A stretch of 64,000 nt of DNA from Polyangiaceae bacterium. Lineage in GTDB: Bacteria > Myxococcota_A > Polyangia > Polyangiales > Polyangiaceae. Both the position numbers and the translations under genes were made by a program. How positions within the stretch are numbered: position 1 is the first letter of the stretch; each line of letters begins with the position of its first letter. The DNA lies in NCBI GenBank assembly GCA_020633235.1, contig JACKEA010000010.1, positions 255,428 through 319,427 on the forward strand. The letters run 5' to 3'. Below, one piece after another: positions 23,700 to 32,058 of this stretch. The notes below the pieces were generated by a model, which had not been told where the DNA came from, searched no databases, and worked only from the letters and a program-made list of their open reading frames with translations.

Positions 23700-25859
23700 T
23701 TACTGACTGGTGCCCACGGTCACGGCAGGGGGCGTCCAGATCCGAAGCGTGTGGCTCTCCCCCTCGTCCAGCCAGAACTGCGCGGCAGTGTGATTCTCGC
23801 CCTGGGGGATCTCGACGCCGATCTTGATGTGCTTGCCGTAGGTTCCCGCCTGCGCGTGCTCGAGCTCGCAGCCCACGGTCACGGTGTTCTCGCCAGGGCT
23901 CAAGGCGAGGTCCAGCGTCTGCTGCTTGGGGCTGAAGGACACGTAGTCCTTCTGCGCCACTCCGTTCACCGTCACGCTGAAGGCCGCCGTGTCCGTGGCC
24001 AGGGTCACCAGGTCGGAGATCTTGATGCGATACACGCGCTTCGGCTCGGTATCGACCTCGACGTACTGAGTCGCGACGGGATCGCCGTCCAGGTCTTGAG
24101 GTGAGTACACGTCCATCAGCACGAAGTCCTCGTCGGTCTTGTCGGCGTTGAGATCGCTCGGATCGACGATGCGGCGCAGTTGCACCGGGTCGTGAGTCAG
24201 CTCGAAGGTGTCGTAGCCGGGATAGCGGATGAAGCCGAAGGCCTTCTTGCGGGTCTTGTAGGTGAACAGTGTGGCCTTGGCGCCGACCCACACGTCGTCC
24301 GTTCCGCTGGGCCAGGTCACGTCCGTCACGGTCACCTGGTCCGTCTCGTAGTCCAGATCGAGATCTGCGCCTTCGGCCCAGGTTGGCGCATTGGTGGTGT
24401 CGAGATCCACGGACTGGGACAGCTCGATGTCCAGCAAGTTCTTCATGCTCCGGAACACCGGTCCCAAGATCGGAAGCTTCTCCAGCACGCTGGAGATCTT
24501 GAAGCTGTAGGCCTGCATGTTGAGGACCATCTTCACCGGCGTCGGCGGGTACTTCTCCAGCACGCCGAGGCGCTCGGTGATGGCGACGCCGGTGCGGGCC
24601 AGCAGCGTTCCGAGCGCTGCCTTGGCACCCTTGATGACCGCTTGCTTGAGCGCCGCGCTCTTCAGCACCTTCTTCACGCCGTTGCCGCCCGGGATGGCGG
24701 CGGAGATGATCTCCGCGGCGATGGTGTCGAGGCTCAGTGGATCTCCGCTGCCGTTCTCGGGCTCGAACGTTCCCCAGTAGATCCAGGTGGAGGGCTCACC
24801 CACCAGCAGCGATCGCTGGTCCTGTGCTTCCACGGCGACCAGGTCCGTGGGCATGAAGTTGTCGATCAGCACCTGCACTACGGCGTTGACGAAGTTCGCC
24901 ACCGATAGGGCGGTGCTCACCGGCGCGCCCACGCCGGTGGCGGCGAAGGCGATTTCCACGATGCCGACTGCTTCGCCCGCTGCTCCCGCGATGGCGCTGG
25001 TCAGATCCAGCTCGAAGAAGGACTGGTGGATCGGATGCGCGTTCGCGTCGAAGGGTCCCGTGACCTTGAGCGCCTGGGCGGTAGTGCCCTGCTTTTGGAA
25101 GTAGATCTCGTCGAGCTTTGGCTCCGCCCAGTGCAAGAGCCCCGTGTTGTAGAGCATCGCTTGGAGGGCACGTTCCTGCGTGGGCTCGAGCTTCATGTAG
25201 TCGGCACTGAACGTCTTCGCGACCTCTTCCGTGCCATCCAAGACGTCCCTCAGTGCTTGGACTCCTTCCGCGCCGAAGCGCGCCTCCATGAACGCCTTCT
25301 GCTCGGGGTTCGTGGATTCGAAGGTGTGGCTTCGGATGGACGCCAGCGTTCGTGTCAAGCCGGTTTGGATGACGCTTGCGACGGTCTCGCGAGGCAGTCG
25401 CCGTTCGGGAATGACGACGTACAGGAGCGCCTCTCCCGTGTGAGTCGCATCCACCGTTCCCAGCGACAGCCTGTGGCTTCCCGCCTGCACGTAGGGCACG
25501 AACTGCTCGAAGGCGTAGGTGTCGTCGGCGTAGCTGTCGTCGTCACCGCCGTCCTTCACCAGGCGCATCGATCGCGGATACAGCGCGATGTCGTTCTCGA
25601 GCCAGAGCACGACGTCGCTCGGGGGCACGGTGAGCCCCGTGACGGTCATCTCGAAGCTCATGCCGGGCTCCACCACGTACGGATCCGGTTGCAAGAGCGT
25701 CCAATCGCCTTCGATGACACTGGGCGGCTTCGGCGGAATCCCGCCGCTCTCTTCGCCGCCCTCCGAGACGTTGCATCCAACTGCCAACACCAGCAGCAGC
25801 AACATCATCGAGTACACCCCCCGCCGCACGCACCCCGTCCCTTGCTCCAATCCCGTCAT
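23700..25859 (-). CDS. Large secreted lipoprotein, 719 aa, unknown function
   Basis: ATG 25859 is preceded by AGGAGG at good spacing, which decides the start. A hydrophobic stretch ends in VLAVGC (Cys29). The mature protein begins with a Ser/Pro/Glu-rich segment, then a beta domain (about 45-150), a mostly helical middle with two hydrophobic patches (about 285-345) and beta-rich C-terminal domains (about 490-719) that look like fibronectin- or Ig-like modules. No catalytic motif is visible. It converges on the Omp85 gene with a 163-bp gap in which I see no gene. Surface localisation is inferred. Confidence 0.83.
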   Translation of the reverse strand: MTGLEQGTGCVRRGVYSMMLLLLVLAVGCNVSEGGEESGGIPPKPPSVIEGDWTLLQPDPYVVEPGMSFEMTVTGLTVPPSDVVLWLENDIALYPRSMRLVKDGGDDDSYADDTYAFEQFVPYVQAGSHRLSLGTVDATHTGEALLYVVIPERRLPRETVASVIQTGLTRTLASIRSHTFESTNPEQKAFMEARFGAEGVQALRDVLDGTEEVAKTFSADYMKLEPTQERALQAMLYNTGLLHWAEPKLDEIYFQKQGTTAQALKVTGPFDANAHPIHQSFFELDLTSAIAGAAGEAVGIVEIAFAATGVGAPVSTALSVANFVNAVVQVLIDNFMPTDLVAVEAQDQRSLLVGEPSTWIYWGTFEPENGSGDPLSLDTIAAEIISAAIPGGNGVKKVLKSAALKQAVIKGAKAALGTLLARTGVAITERLGVLEKYPPTPVKMVLNMQAYSFKISSVLEKLPILGPVFRSMKNLLDIELSQSVDLDTTNAPTWAEGADLDLDYETDQVTVTDVTWPSGTDDVWVGAKATLFTYKTRKKAFGFIRYPGYDTFELTHDPVQLRRIVDPSDLNADKTDEDFVLMDVYSPQDLDGDPVATQYVEVDTEPKRVYRIKISDLVTLATDTAAFSVTVNGVAQKDYVSFSPKQQTLDLALSPGENTVTVGCELEHAQAGTYGKHIKIGVEIPQGENHTAAQFWLDEGESHTLRIWTPPAVTVGTSQ

Positions 25860-26057
25860 CGTCCTCCTGGTAGTCGTCCTGCCGCAGCCGTCCCCTCAGC
25901 TTCCGTTAGTGTGCATCATCGGCCCGGAGTTCCATCGGGAAGATCTTCGTCGTGCCCACGTAACATGGCTTCCCGCCGCGTCTTCCGAAGCAGATTGTCG
26001 GTCCGGCGCGAGCCCCGTCGCGATCCGCGGCACGTAGGTTCATGTCACACTCGCGTC

Positions 26058-26843
26058 GTGAGCCGTGGGCCCGACTATCTCCGGGACTTGCTCCGTCGAT
26101 TGCCGGCGGAGCTCTCCGAGGCGGAGCTATTTCTGCACTTGGGCTACTGGGACGACGGCGTGGAGGGCGTGCGTGCCGCCCAAGCACGTTTGAACGACGT
26201 ACTGCTCGACGCCCTCGACGTGCGCTCCGGCCAACGCGTGCTGGACGTCGCTTGCGGCATCGGCGGAACCCTTGCAGCGCTGGCGCAGCGCGAGCCATCC
26301 GCCGAGCTCACCGGCGTGAACATCGACGAGGCGCAGCTCGACGTGGCGCGCCGCTCCGTGGCACACCCGGTGCGCTGGGTGTGTGCCGACGCCTGCGCGT
26401 TGCCCTTCGAAGCGGCGAGCTTCGAGCGCGTGGTCTCGGTGGAGGCGGCGTTTCACTTCTCCTCGCGGCGGCGGTTCTTGGCGGAGGTCGCCCGCGTCCT
26501 GGTTCCGGGCGGGGTGGTCGTGCTCAGCGATTTGGTGGTGGACCTCGCGGCAGATGGCGAGCGCGTGCGGGAGATCACGGAGGGCCTGGGCCCTTGGCCG
26601 GATCCGATGCTGACGAGCGGCTCGCTTGCGGAGCTGTGCGTCGCTGCGGGGCTCTGCGTAGTGGAGGAACGCGACCTGACGCCCTTGGTGGCGCCCACTT
26701 TCGAAGCAATGCTCGGACCCCACGCCATCGCGAATCCGTCGAGCGTGGCGGACGCTGGTGACCGCGGCACGGCTGCCCTTGGCGCGCTGTGCCGCACGGG
26801 GCATCTCCGCGTGGTGCTCCTGAAGGCTCAACTGAAGGCGTAG
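26058..26843 (+). CDS. Class I SAM-dependent methyltransferase
   Basis: A 261-residue cytoplasmic methyltransferase (GTG 26058). Motif I is VLDVACGIGGTL (61-72), motif II ends in the acidic residue of TGVNIDE, and CADACALPFEAASFERVVSVEAAFHF matches the post-I and motif IV region of the UbiE/tocopherol-methyltransferase group. The N-terminal FLHLGYWDDG is typical of that group, which methylates quinones, sterols or natural products. Its 3' end overlaps the convergent oxygenase-like gene by 16 bp. The substrate cannot be read from sequence, but the radical SAM and 2OG-type neighbours suggest small-molecule tailoring. Confidence 0.9.
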   Translation: MSRGPDYLRDLLRRLPAELSEAELFLHLGYWDDGVEGVRAAQARLNDVLLDALDVRSGQRVLDVACGIGGTLAALAQREPSAELTGVNIDEAQLDVARRSVAHPVRWVCADACALPFEAASFERVVSVEAAFHFSSRRRFLAEVARVLVPGGVVVLSDLVVDLAADGERVREITEGLGPWPDPMLTSGSLAELCVAAGLCVVEERDLTPLVAPTFEAMLGPHAIANPSSVADAGDRGTAALGALCRTGHLRVVLLKAQLKA

Positions 26844-27610
26844 ACCCGCGCCTTGCCGAAACCCAAGAACCCGCCCAGCGTCCAGCGGCCGCCCGGGTCC
26901 TTGACCGGCAGGATCTCGTGGAACGCCTGATCCCCGCTGAACACGACCAGCGCACCGGTGGGTGCGGCGACGCACTCTGCGGCATCCAGGGGCAGCCAGT
27001 CGCGCGCGTTCATGCGATCCGCGTAGATGGAACGGCCGGCATCGGAGTCCGCCAATACAGGATGGAGCGCGAGCTCGCCGCCCTCTTCGGGCGCGCGTAG
27101 GAGCAAGTACCAGCTGAACAGGCGCTGCTCCGCCAGCAGCGTCGTGAGATGCGCGTGGGTTGGTTGCGACAGCTGTTCCCGCTCACAGTGCGGGGGGATG
27201 GTGCCCCTCTCGGGCAAGTAGCGCAGTGTCGAGAGGCCGTAGGCGCCGTCCTCGGGGTGAGTGGGAACCTCGATGGGCAGTGACGTCAGCTCCTGGAGCA
27301 GCGCCCGCACGTCGTGCTCCAGCGAGCCCGCGCCGATGCGTGTCAGGAGGTCCAAGTAGCGCGGTCGTTCCGCGAAGTAGTCCCCGAGATCGGGCTGGGC
27401 CTGATCGAGGATGCGTCCCAAGGAATAGGCCTCGAAGGCGGGGGAGAAGGAATGCCGCGGCATCGCGTCCGCCGTCAGTCTTTCGACGATGCGCGCTGCT
27501 CGAGCTGGCTCGAGCGCGTCCTCGATCACCAGCGCCTTCGGCGCGCCGGGCGCGAGCCAGCCGCGGGCCTCAGCCAGCTGGGCTTTCGGCCGTGACGCGA
27601 CGCTGAACAT
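26828..27610 (-). CDS. 2OG-Fe(II) oxygenase-like protein
   Basis: A 260-residue protein with the facial-triad pattern of prolyl-hydroxylase-like dioxygenases: PPHCERE (His141, Glu143), a distal FHEI (His231) and an Arg 11 residues later (GGRWTLGGFLGF, Arg242) that would bind 2-oxoglutarate. The acidic ligand is Glu where most family members have Asp, so iron binding may be altered. It starts inside the 3' end of the radical SAM gene (41-bp overlap), so the two are translationally coupled. It would hydroxylate or otherwise oxidise an unknown substrate. Confidence 0.78.
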   Translation of the reverse strand: MFSVASRPKAQLAEARGWLAPGAPKALVIEDALEPARAARIVERLTADAMPRHSFSPAFEAYSLGRILDQAQPDLGDYFAERPRYLDLLTRIGAGSLEHDVRALLQELTSLPIEVPTHPEDGAYGLSTLRYLPERGTIPPHCEREQLSQPTHAHLTTLLAEQRLFSWYLLLRAPEEGGELALHPVLADSDAGRSIYADRMNARDWLPLDAAECVAAPTGALVVFSGDQAFHEILPVKDPGGRWTLGGFLGFGKARVYAFS

Positions 27611-28967
27611 GATTGGGGAAGTACCACATGGGCGCTGCGGGGATGCGTCCCAGCTGCGCAGGCTCGCTGAGCTCGTCCCGCGGACGCGGCCACTGGGTGG
27701 TCACGAGGCCGCCATGCGATGCCGAGCGTTCGTCCAACAGCCGCCGAGCGCGACTCAGCTCCTCGGCGCTCCAGCCTTTGCAGGACAGCATTTGAAGCGA
27801 GATGGGATCGAACCGCAGCTCCCAGTCCGCGGGGGCATGCTTGAGCATGGCGTCGGGTAGCACCAAGCAGAAGAAGACCTGCACGCTCACCGGCAGGGCG
27901 AGCACCCGCTCCAAGGTGCGCTCGAAGGTGGCCAGGTCGTCACCGGGCAGGCCGAGGATCAGCTCCACCTTCACGTGAGCGAACTCCGCGAGGTCGCTCA
28001 CCAGGCGTTCGAAGCGTGGTACTTGGAACTTCCGCCGAGAGAGCTCGGTTACCGCCGGATCGTAGGACTGAAGGCCGAGGCCGATCTCGGCGTAGGCGAC
28101 GCCTCTGAGGAATTCCAACATCTGCGGCGTGGCCGCGCTTGGATACACCTCGGTGTGGAACGGCACCTTCGACAGGAAGCCGACTCGGGACTCGGCTTCC
28201 ATCAGATTCTCGAAAGCGCGAGCGCTGAGGTTCAATCCGGCGTCCACGCTCATCACGGAGCTGCAGTTGGCGCGGCGAAAGGCGGCCAGCTCGGCCTCCA
28301 GGAACTCCACCGGGCTGACGCTGACGGTGCGCTCTGCATCGCCCCAAGCGCAGAAGGAGCAGTGCATGGGGCAGCCCTCGAAGGTCTGCAGGTGTGCCGT
28401 CAGGCCCTCTGGCGCGAGCCCCATCTGGAACGGGCTGTGGGGCGCGAACGCTCGGGGCATCGGTGGCGCGCGGTGGGTTCGGCGGTAGCTCTCGCCGTCC
28501 GGCACGCCAATGCCGGCGATGCTGGAGAGCTTTCGTTCCGGCCACAGCCGCACGAGCTCGGGGAACACCGCGTCGTTGAAGTCGAGCACCACTGCATCCA
28601 CGACCTGGGACAACGCCCGGAAAGGCGGCAGCGCCAGCATCTCCGGCCGGGCCGACGGCCCTCCAAGCACGATCCAAGCGTCTGGTCGTAGCTTTCTGAA
28701 TTGCTCCAGCACCACCGCGAAGATCGGCAGCGACCACACGTAGCAGGACGCGCCGACTACGTCGGGATCGAAGCTCGCCAGCTCCTCGAGCCATCGCTTT
28801 TCGTCGAAGCCGCGGCCGTCGATGACCCGGACGTCGACGCCTGCCGTGCGTTCGTCGCCCAGCACCGCGGCAGCCACCCGATACGCGCCAAAGCTGAACG
28901 GGTGGAAGGAGGGTTCCACGCTCTGCCACGGGTTCACCGCGAGGATGGCCACCCGTCGTGCCGTCAC
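27570..28967 (-). CDS. B12-binding-type radical SAM protein
   Basis: A 465-residue protein (GTG 28967). Residues 1-150 form a Rossmann-like domain of the cobalamin-binding type (DPDVVGASCYVWSLPIFAVVLEQFRKLRP, IVLGGPSARPEM), although the DxHxxG cobalamin ligand motif is absent (DGRGFDE in that place). The radical SAM core has CxxxCxxC as CPMHCSFC (Cys199, 203, 206) followed by W/G and a TIM-barrel pattern (SVDAGLNLS, EIGLGLQS, VELILGLPGD). Such enzymes methylate or rearrange unreactive carbons. It is coupled to the oxygenase-like gene. A precursor peptide is not evident nearby. Confidence 0.9.
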   Translation of the reverse strand: MTARRVAILAVNPWQSVEPSFHPFSFGAYRVAAAVLGDERTAGVDVRVIDGRGFDEKRWLEELASFDPDVVGASCYVWSLPIFAVVLEQFRKLRPDAWIVLGGPSARPEMLALPPFRALSQVVDAVVLDFNDAVFPELVRLWPERKLSSIAGIGVPDGESYRRTHRAPPMPRAFAPHSPFQMGLAPEGLTAHLQTFEGCPMHCSFCAWGDAERTVSVSPVEFLEAELAAFRRANCSSVMSVDAGLNLSARAFENLMEAESRVGFLSKVPFHTEVYPSAATPQMLEFLRGVAYAEIGLGLQSYDPAVTELSRRKFQVPRFERLVSDLAEFAHVKVELILGLPGDDLATFERTLERVLALPVSVQVFFCLVLPDAMLKHAPADWELRFDPISLQMLSCKGWSAEELSRARRLLDERSASHGGLVTTQWPRPRDELSEPAQLGRIPAAPMWYFPNHVQRRVTAESPAG

Positions 28968-29084
28968 TCGCTGCTCCCCCGTTTCAGCTGGGGCTCGTCA
29001 CCTGCTGGAGCCGCCGTCACCCCGCGGTTGTTCCACGAGTTCGCGGCGCGAGCAACGTGGCTCAGGGTGCGGGCCGCATTTCCC

Positions 29085-30206
29085 TCACTGGTCCGGGAAC
29101 AGCATTCGCCCGATGACCGGGAAGTGGTCCGAGGGATAGCGGGCGCCCACGTGGTAGTGGTCGATGTAGGCGTTCTTCACCTGCTGCCCCTTGCTGATGA
29201 AGACGTAGTCGATCTTGGCTCCCGTGGTCTTGCCGCTGAAGCCGTGCGCCGTGCCCACGTCGGTGGCATCCGGATTGTCGACCCGGAAGCTGTCCCGCAT
29301 GGGTCGAGGGTTGTCGAATCCGTCGATCTTGGCTTTGCCCTTCAGGTAGCGGATGACGAGATTGCTCTCCCCCGCGTTGAGGTCCCCCGTTACGACGAAG
29401 GGGTGGTTGTCCACCTCCTTGTCGATGCGCTTGGAGAGCAGCACGGCGCTCTGCTCCCGCGCGTTCTGCGAAACGTGGTCGAAGTGGGTGTTGTACACGT
29501 AGAAGACGTACCCCGTCTTCTTCTCCACGAAGCGGCCCCAGGTCACCACCCGCGGCAGCTTGGAGCCCCAGCTCGAAGAGCCCACCTTCTCGGGAGTGGT
29601 CGACAGCCAGAAAGTGTCGGACTTCTTCAGCGTGAAGCGAGAAGGCTTGTAGTAGAGCGCGCAAATCTCCCCGCCCGCGTGGCTGAGCACGCCGATGTGC
29701 TTGTAGCCGGACACCGCCGCGTCGATGTCTTGGAGCTGAAACGGCTTTGCCTCCTGTACTCCGACGAAGTCTGCGTCGCGCTGCTTGAAGACGTCGTACA
29801 CGAGGTGCTTGCGATCGGGGGACCAGGAGTCCGCGCCGTCGTTCGCGGTGCCGACGCGAATGTTGAAGGTCATCACCTTGATGTCGGGACCGGGTAGGAC
29901 AGTGGTGCCGCCGCCCGTGCCGCCGCCGCCCGTGCCCGCGCCGGCCGTGCCGCCGCTGCCGCCCACTGCTGGCGTGCCTGCCGCGCCGGCTGCTCCGACG
30001 CCCGCCATGCCACCCGCGCCGCCCAAACCCCCTTGGGATCCTCCAGCTACTCCGGACAACCCCGCAGCGCCCCCGCTGGATTGACCGCCGCTGCCACCGA
30101 CTCCGGAGCCGGCGGCGACTTCGTCGTCTGAGCCGCCGCAGGCCGAGAGCGTTGTGAGGGCGACCACGAACACCACCACCGAGAGAAGAGCTGCGCGAGG
30201 GGCCAT
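29085..30206 (-). CDS. Secreted endonuclease/exonuclease/phosphatase-family lipoprotein
   Basis: A 373-residue lipoprotein: lipobox TLSAC (Cys23), a Gly/Ala/Ser linker of roughly 75 residues, then a complete EEP domain. Visible motifs are VMTFNIRVGT, FVGVQEAK (metal-binding Glu), YVYNTHFDHVS, VVTGDLNAGES, AKIDYVFIS and YPSDHFPV (catalytic His). The family covers DNase I-like nucleases, sphingomyelinases and inositol phosphatases. Extracellular DNA or phospholipid hydrolysis is plausible for a predatory soil bacterium. All active-site residues are present, so it should be active. Confidence 0.92.
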   Translation of the reverse strand: MAPRAALLSVVVFVVALTTLSACGGSDDEVAAGSGVGGSGGQSSGGAAGLSGVAGGSQGGLGGAGGMAGVGAAGAAGTPAVGGSGGTAGAGTGGGGTGGGTTVLPGPDIKVMTFNIRVGTANDGADSWSPDRKHLVYDVFKQRDADFVGVQEAKPFQLQDIDAAVSGYKHIGVLSHAGGEICALYYKPSRFTLKKSDTFWLSTTPEKVGSSSWGSKLPRVVTWGRFVEKKTGYVFYVYNTHFDHVSQNAREQSAVLLSKRIDKEVDNHPFVVTGDLNAGESNLVIRYLKGKAKIDGFDNPRPMRDSFRVDNPDATDVGTAHGFSGKTTGAKIDYVFISKGQQVKNAYIDHYHVGARYPSDHFPVIGRMLFPDQ

Positions 30207-30273
30207 GCGTTCGGTTTAGCAGAGGATTCCTCGGTGTTTTTTGCGATTTCGAGCTGTCGAGGGCGCCCGACTC

Positions 30274-30359
30274 GCTGTCGACTGGAGTCGACGTTGGTGC
30301 CTGCCCGCGTTGCTGCTCGATCGCTCTCGGGAGCGTGCTGGCTGTCGAGTGGAGTCGAC
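30274..30359. repeat. Two copies of GCTGTCGACTGGAGTCGAC
   Basis: GCTGTCGACTGGAGTCGAC at 30274-30292 and GCTGTCGAGTGGAGTCGAC at 30341-30359, 67 bp apart with one mismatch. The first contains two GTCGAC palindromes 4 bp apart. They lie upstream of the EEP lipoprotein start at 30206 and may be operator sites. Confidence 0.35.
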
Positions 30360-30368
30360 AAGAACCTC

Positions 30369-30520
30369 ATGAAAAAGACGCTCGAGGTCTGGTGGCCGCC
30401 GGTGGTTCCGGCTCCACAGAAGACAAGCGCGTCCTGGCGGAGCTGTCGCGAGGCTGCGTGGTGAGCTCCGACTGCAAGAGCCCGCTGGCGGATGGGCGCT
30501 GTCGCGACTTCTGCGATTCC
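30369..30520 (+). pseudogene. Relic of a Cys-rich lipoprotein gene
   Basis: ATG 30369 opens MKKTLEV, but after a shift of frame the sequence reads AAGGSGSTEDKRVLAELSRG, then GCVVSSDCKSPL, a short gap and GRCRDFC. This matches the start of a common myxobacterial lipoprotein type in which a linker is followed by 'C.VNSDC..PLVC...RC...C'. The signal peptide core and the remainder are missing, so I read it as a decayed gene, not a functional peptide. Confidence 0.35.
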
Positions 30521-30658
30521 CCATCTCGAACCCCGACCCGTGTATGGAGTAGACGGGCAATGGGTGTGGGTGGGGGCATCCACGACGGTGAGCAAGGTCC
30601 CGAAGTGACGGGGCGCGACGGGGATCGCGCCGGATCAACAAAGGAAGAAGTCAAATGG

Positions 30659-30702
30659 GTTGACTATCTGTGACTGCGGCGTATAGTCCACCAAGTTGAC
30701 TA
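30659..30702. promoter_or_regulatory. Probable MarR-family operator
   Basis: TAGTCCACCAAGTTGACTA (30684-30702) is a 19-bp near-perfect palindrome (TAGTC.AC / GT.GACTA). A further half-site GTTGACTA lies at 30659-30666. The palindrome ends 3 bp before the ribosome site GGAGG (30706-30710) of the cupin gene, which is followed by a MarR-family gene, so autorepression is the natural reading. Inference from position and symmetry. Confidence 0.55.
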
Positions 30703-30715
30703 AATGGAGGTGGCC

Positions 30716-31090
30716 ATGGCCGTGATATTCGCCGGGGACAACCAGGCCTTCGAGATGCATGGAGCGCGCTTCACCGCGTTGGTGTCGCCCAAGCGCGGAT
30801 CCACGCGGCAGAGCGTGTGGCGCGTGGAGCTCGCTCCGGGGGCACCCGCAACGCTGCACCAGCTCACGGACGAGGAAGTGTTCGTGATTCAGTCGGGCAA
30901 GGCTCGCGTGAGCATCGGCGGCAGCGTGACCGAGGCGGGTGCTGGGGACTCCATCGTGGTGCCCAAAGACACGGACTTCTCGATCCAGACCGTGGGCGAC
31001 GTGCCGCTCGCGGCATTGGTTTGCTTTCCGGTAGGCGGTCGGGCACGCCTTGCTGATGGCAGCGAGTTCACGCCCCCGTGGGCAGAGTAG
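30716..31090 (+). CDS. Cupin-domain protein
   Basis: A 124-residue small beta-barrel protein. ATG 30716 is chosen because GGAGG lies 5 nt upstream; ATG 30704 lacks a site. The two cupin motifs are recognisable: APGAPATLHQLTDEEVFVIQSGKARVSIGG and GDSIVVPKDTDFSIQTVG, though the first motif keeps only one His of the usual HxH and has Glu-Glu after it, so metal binding is uncertain. It overlaps the MarR-type gene by about 35 bp. It may be a small-molecule sensor or isomerase controlled by that regulator. Confidence 0.85.
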   Translation: MAVIFAGDNQAFEMHGARFTALVSPKRGSTRQSVWRVELAPGAPATLHQLTDEEVFVIQSGKARVSIGGSVTEAGAGDSIVVPKDTDFSIQTVGDVPLAALVCFPVGGRARLADGSEFTPPWAE

Positions 31091-31541
31091 CGGCGAGCCT
31101 CTGGCTCGGCTGATGGCCATGGCGTTCCGTTCGCTGATCGACGGGCTGCACGAGCGGCTCGCGGCGCGGGGCTACGGCGACATCCGCCCGGCCTACGGCT
31201 TCGTGTTGCTCTCGTGCCGGCAGGCGCCGATGAGCGTCGGGGACGTGGCCACGTTGCTGGGGTTCACCAAACAAGCGGCGTCCAAGCTGGTGGACAACAT
31301 GGAGAGCGACGGCTACGTGCGGCGGGTAGCCCACGAGAGCGACGCGCGCGCACGGCGCGTGCAGCTCACGGCCAAGGGGCGGCGCGCCCTCACGGCGGTG
31401 GAGAGCATCTATGCCGAGCTCGAATCGGGTTGGGCGGACGTGATCGGTGAGCGCAAGGTGGAGGACCTGCGGCGAGCCCTGGACACCGTGCTTCGCGCGC
31501 AGAACGACGGCGAGCTGCCAGCGGTGCGCCCCACATTTTGA
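31056..31541 (+). CDS. MarR-family transcriptional regulator
   Basis: A winged-helix regulator of about 161 residues. The DNA-binding part is clear: MSVGDVATLLGFTKQAASKLVDNMESDGYVRR is the recognition helix-turn-helix, and HESDARARRVQLTAKGRRAL is the wing and following helix. The start is uncertain; ATG 31056 keeps the first dimerisation helix (LARLMAMAFRSLIDGLHERL) intact, while ATG 31113 would cut it. It follows the cupin gene with overlap and probably represses both through the palindrome at 30684-30702. Confidence 0.88.
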   Translation: MAASSRPRGQSSGEPLARLMAMAFRSLIDGLHERLAARGYGDIRPAYGFVLLSCRQAPMSVGDVATLLGFTKQAASKLVDNMESDGYVRRVAHESDARARRVQLTAKGRRALTAVESIYAELESGWADVIGERKVEDLRRALDTVLRAQNDGELPAVRPTF

Positions 31542-31581
31542 GTGAGCTGACGAGGCGCGGCCTGCCTGATAAAGTGCCGCC

Positions 31582-32058
31582 GTGGAGAAGTCCGGCCACT
31601 CCTGGTACTGGGCCGATCACGACGGATCGTTGCACCCGATCAGCGTGCCGGAGCTCGCGGGCGTGCTCGCCGAAGGCCGATTGCCGCCGTTCATCTTGGT
31701 GTGGACGGCAGGCTACGCGGAGTGGATGCCGGCGTATCTCGTGGAGGAGCTGCAGCCAGCACTGGGCATGGAGCCGGGAACCGTGGGGCACGTCGCCGTG
31801 GACGAAACTGCGACGGAGCCGCCGGAGGCGCCCATCGAGTGGTACGTGGAGTGCCTGGGGGCGCCGCCCAGCAAGACCTTCGACCAACCGGTGCCCAGCA
31901 CCAAGCGGCGCCAGACGTTGGAGCTCGACTGGAGCGAGGGCTTCAACGTGCACGAGCTCCCGACGATGCGCGGCGGGCAGCGGGTGCTGCCCTTTGCCGC
32001 GTTTCGTCAGGTGGACGACTACCTCGCGCACATTCGCGCGCTGCGGGCCCGCCGCTGA
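31582..32058 (+). CDS. GYF_2-domain protein
   Basis: A 158-residue protein from GTG 31582. Residues 6-55 (HSWYWADHDGSLHPIS, PPFILVWTAGYAEWMPAYLV) have the W-Y and W-x2-A-x2-W spacing of GYF_2 domains, which bind peptides or act as membrane-proximal adaptors in myxobacteria. The C-terminal half is an unassigned, possibly second adaptor domain (IEWYVECLG, GGQRVLPFAAFRQVDDYL). No transmembrane helix. Its stop codon abuts the stop of a small convergent frame. Confidence 0.75.
   Translation: MEKSGHSWYWADHDGSLHPISVPELAGVLAEGRLPPFILVWTAGYAEWMPAYLVEELQPALGMEPGTVGHVAVDETATEPPEAPIEWYVECLGAPPSKTFDQPVPSTKRRQTLELDWSEGFNVHELPTMRGGQRVLPFAAFRQVDDYLAHIRALRARR

Larger units (their letters stand above)
30207..30715. 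other. 509-bp divergent intergenic region with decayed gene and operators
   Basis: Holds no intact gene. It contains a pair of GTCGAC-type repeats (30274-30359), the relic of a Cys-rich lipoprotein gene (30369-30520) and palindromic sites just before the cupin gene (30659-30702). Confidence 0.55.

Noticed and set aside
20026..23706. 1226-residue plus-strand open frame and a 989-residue minus-strand frame over the same DNA
   Set aside because: Both are shadows of the Omp85 gene in high-GC DNA: Arg/Ala/Gly/His-rich, no domains, and they break at the gene's ends.
25026..26057. Upstream part of a long plus-strand frame running into the methyltransferase
   Set aside because: It is antisense to the 719-residue lipoprotein; the methyltransferase fold begins only at GTG 26058.
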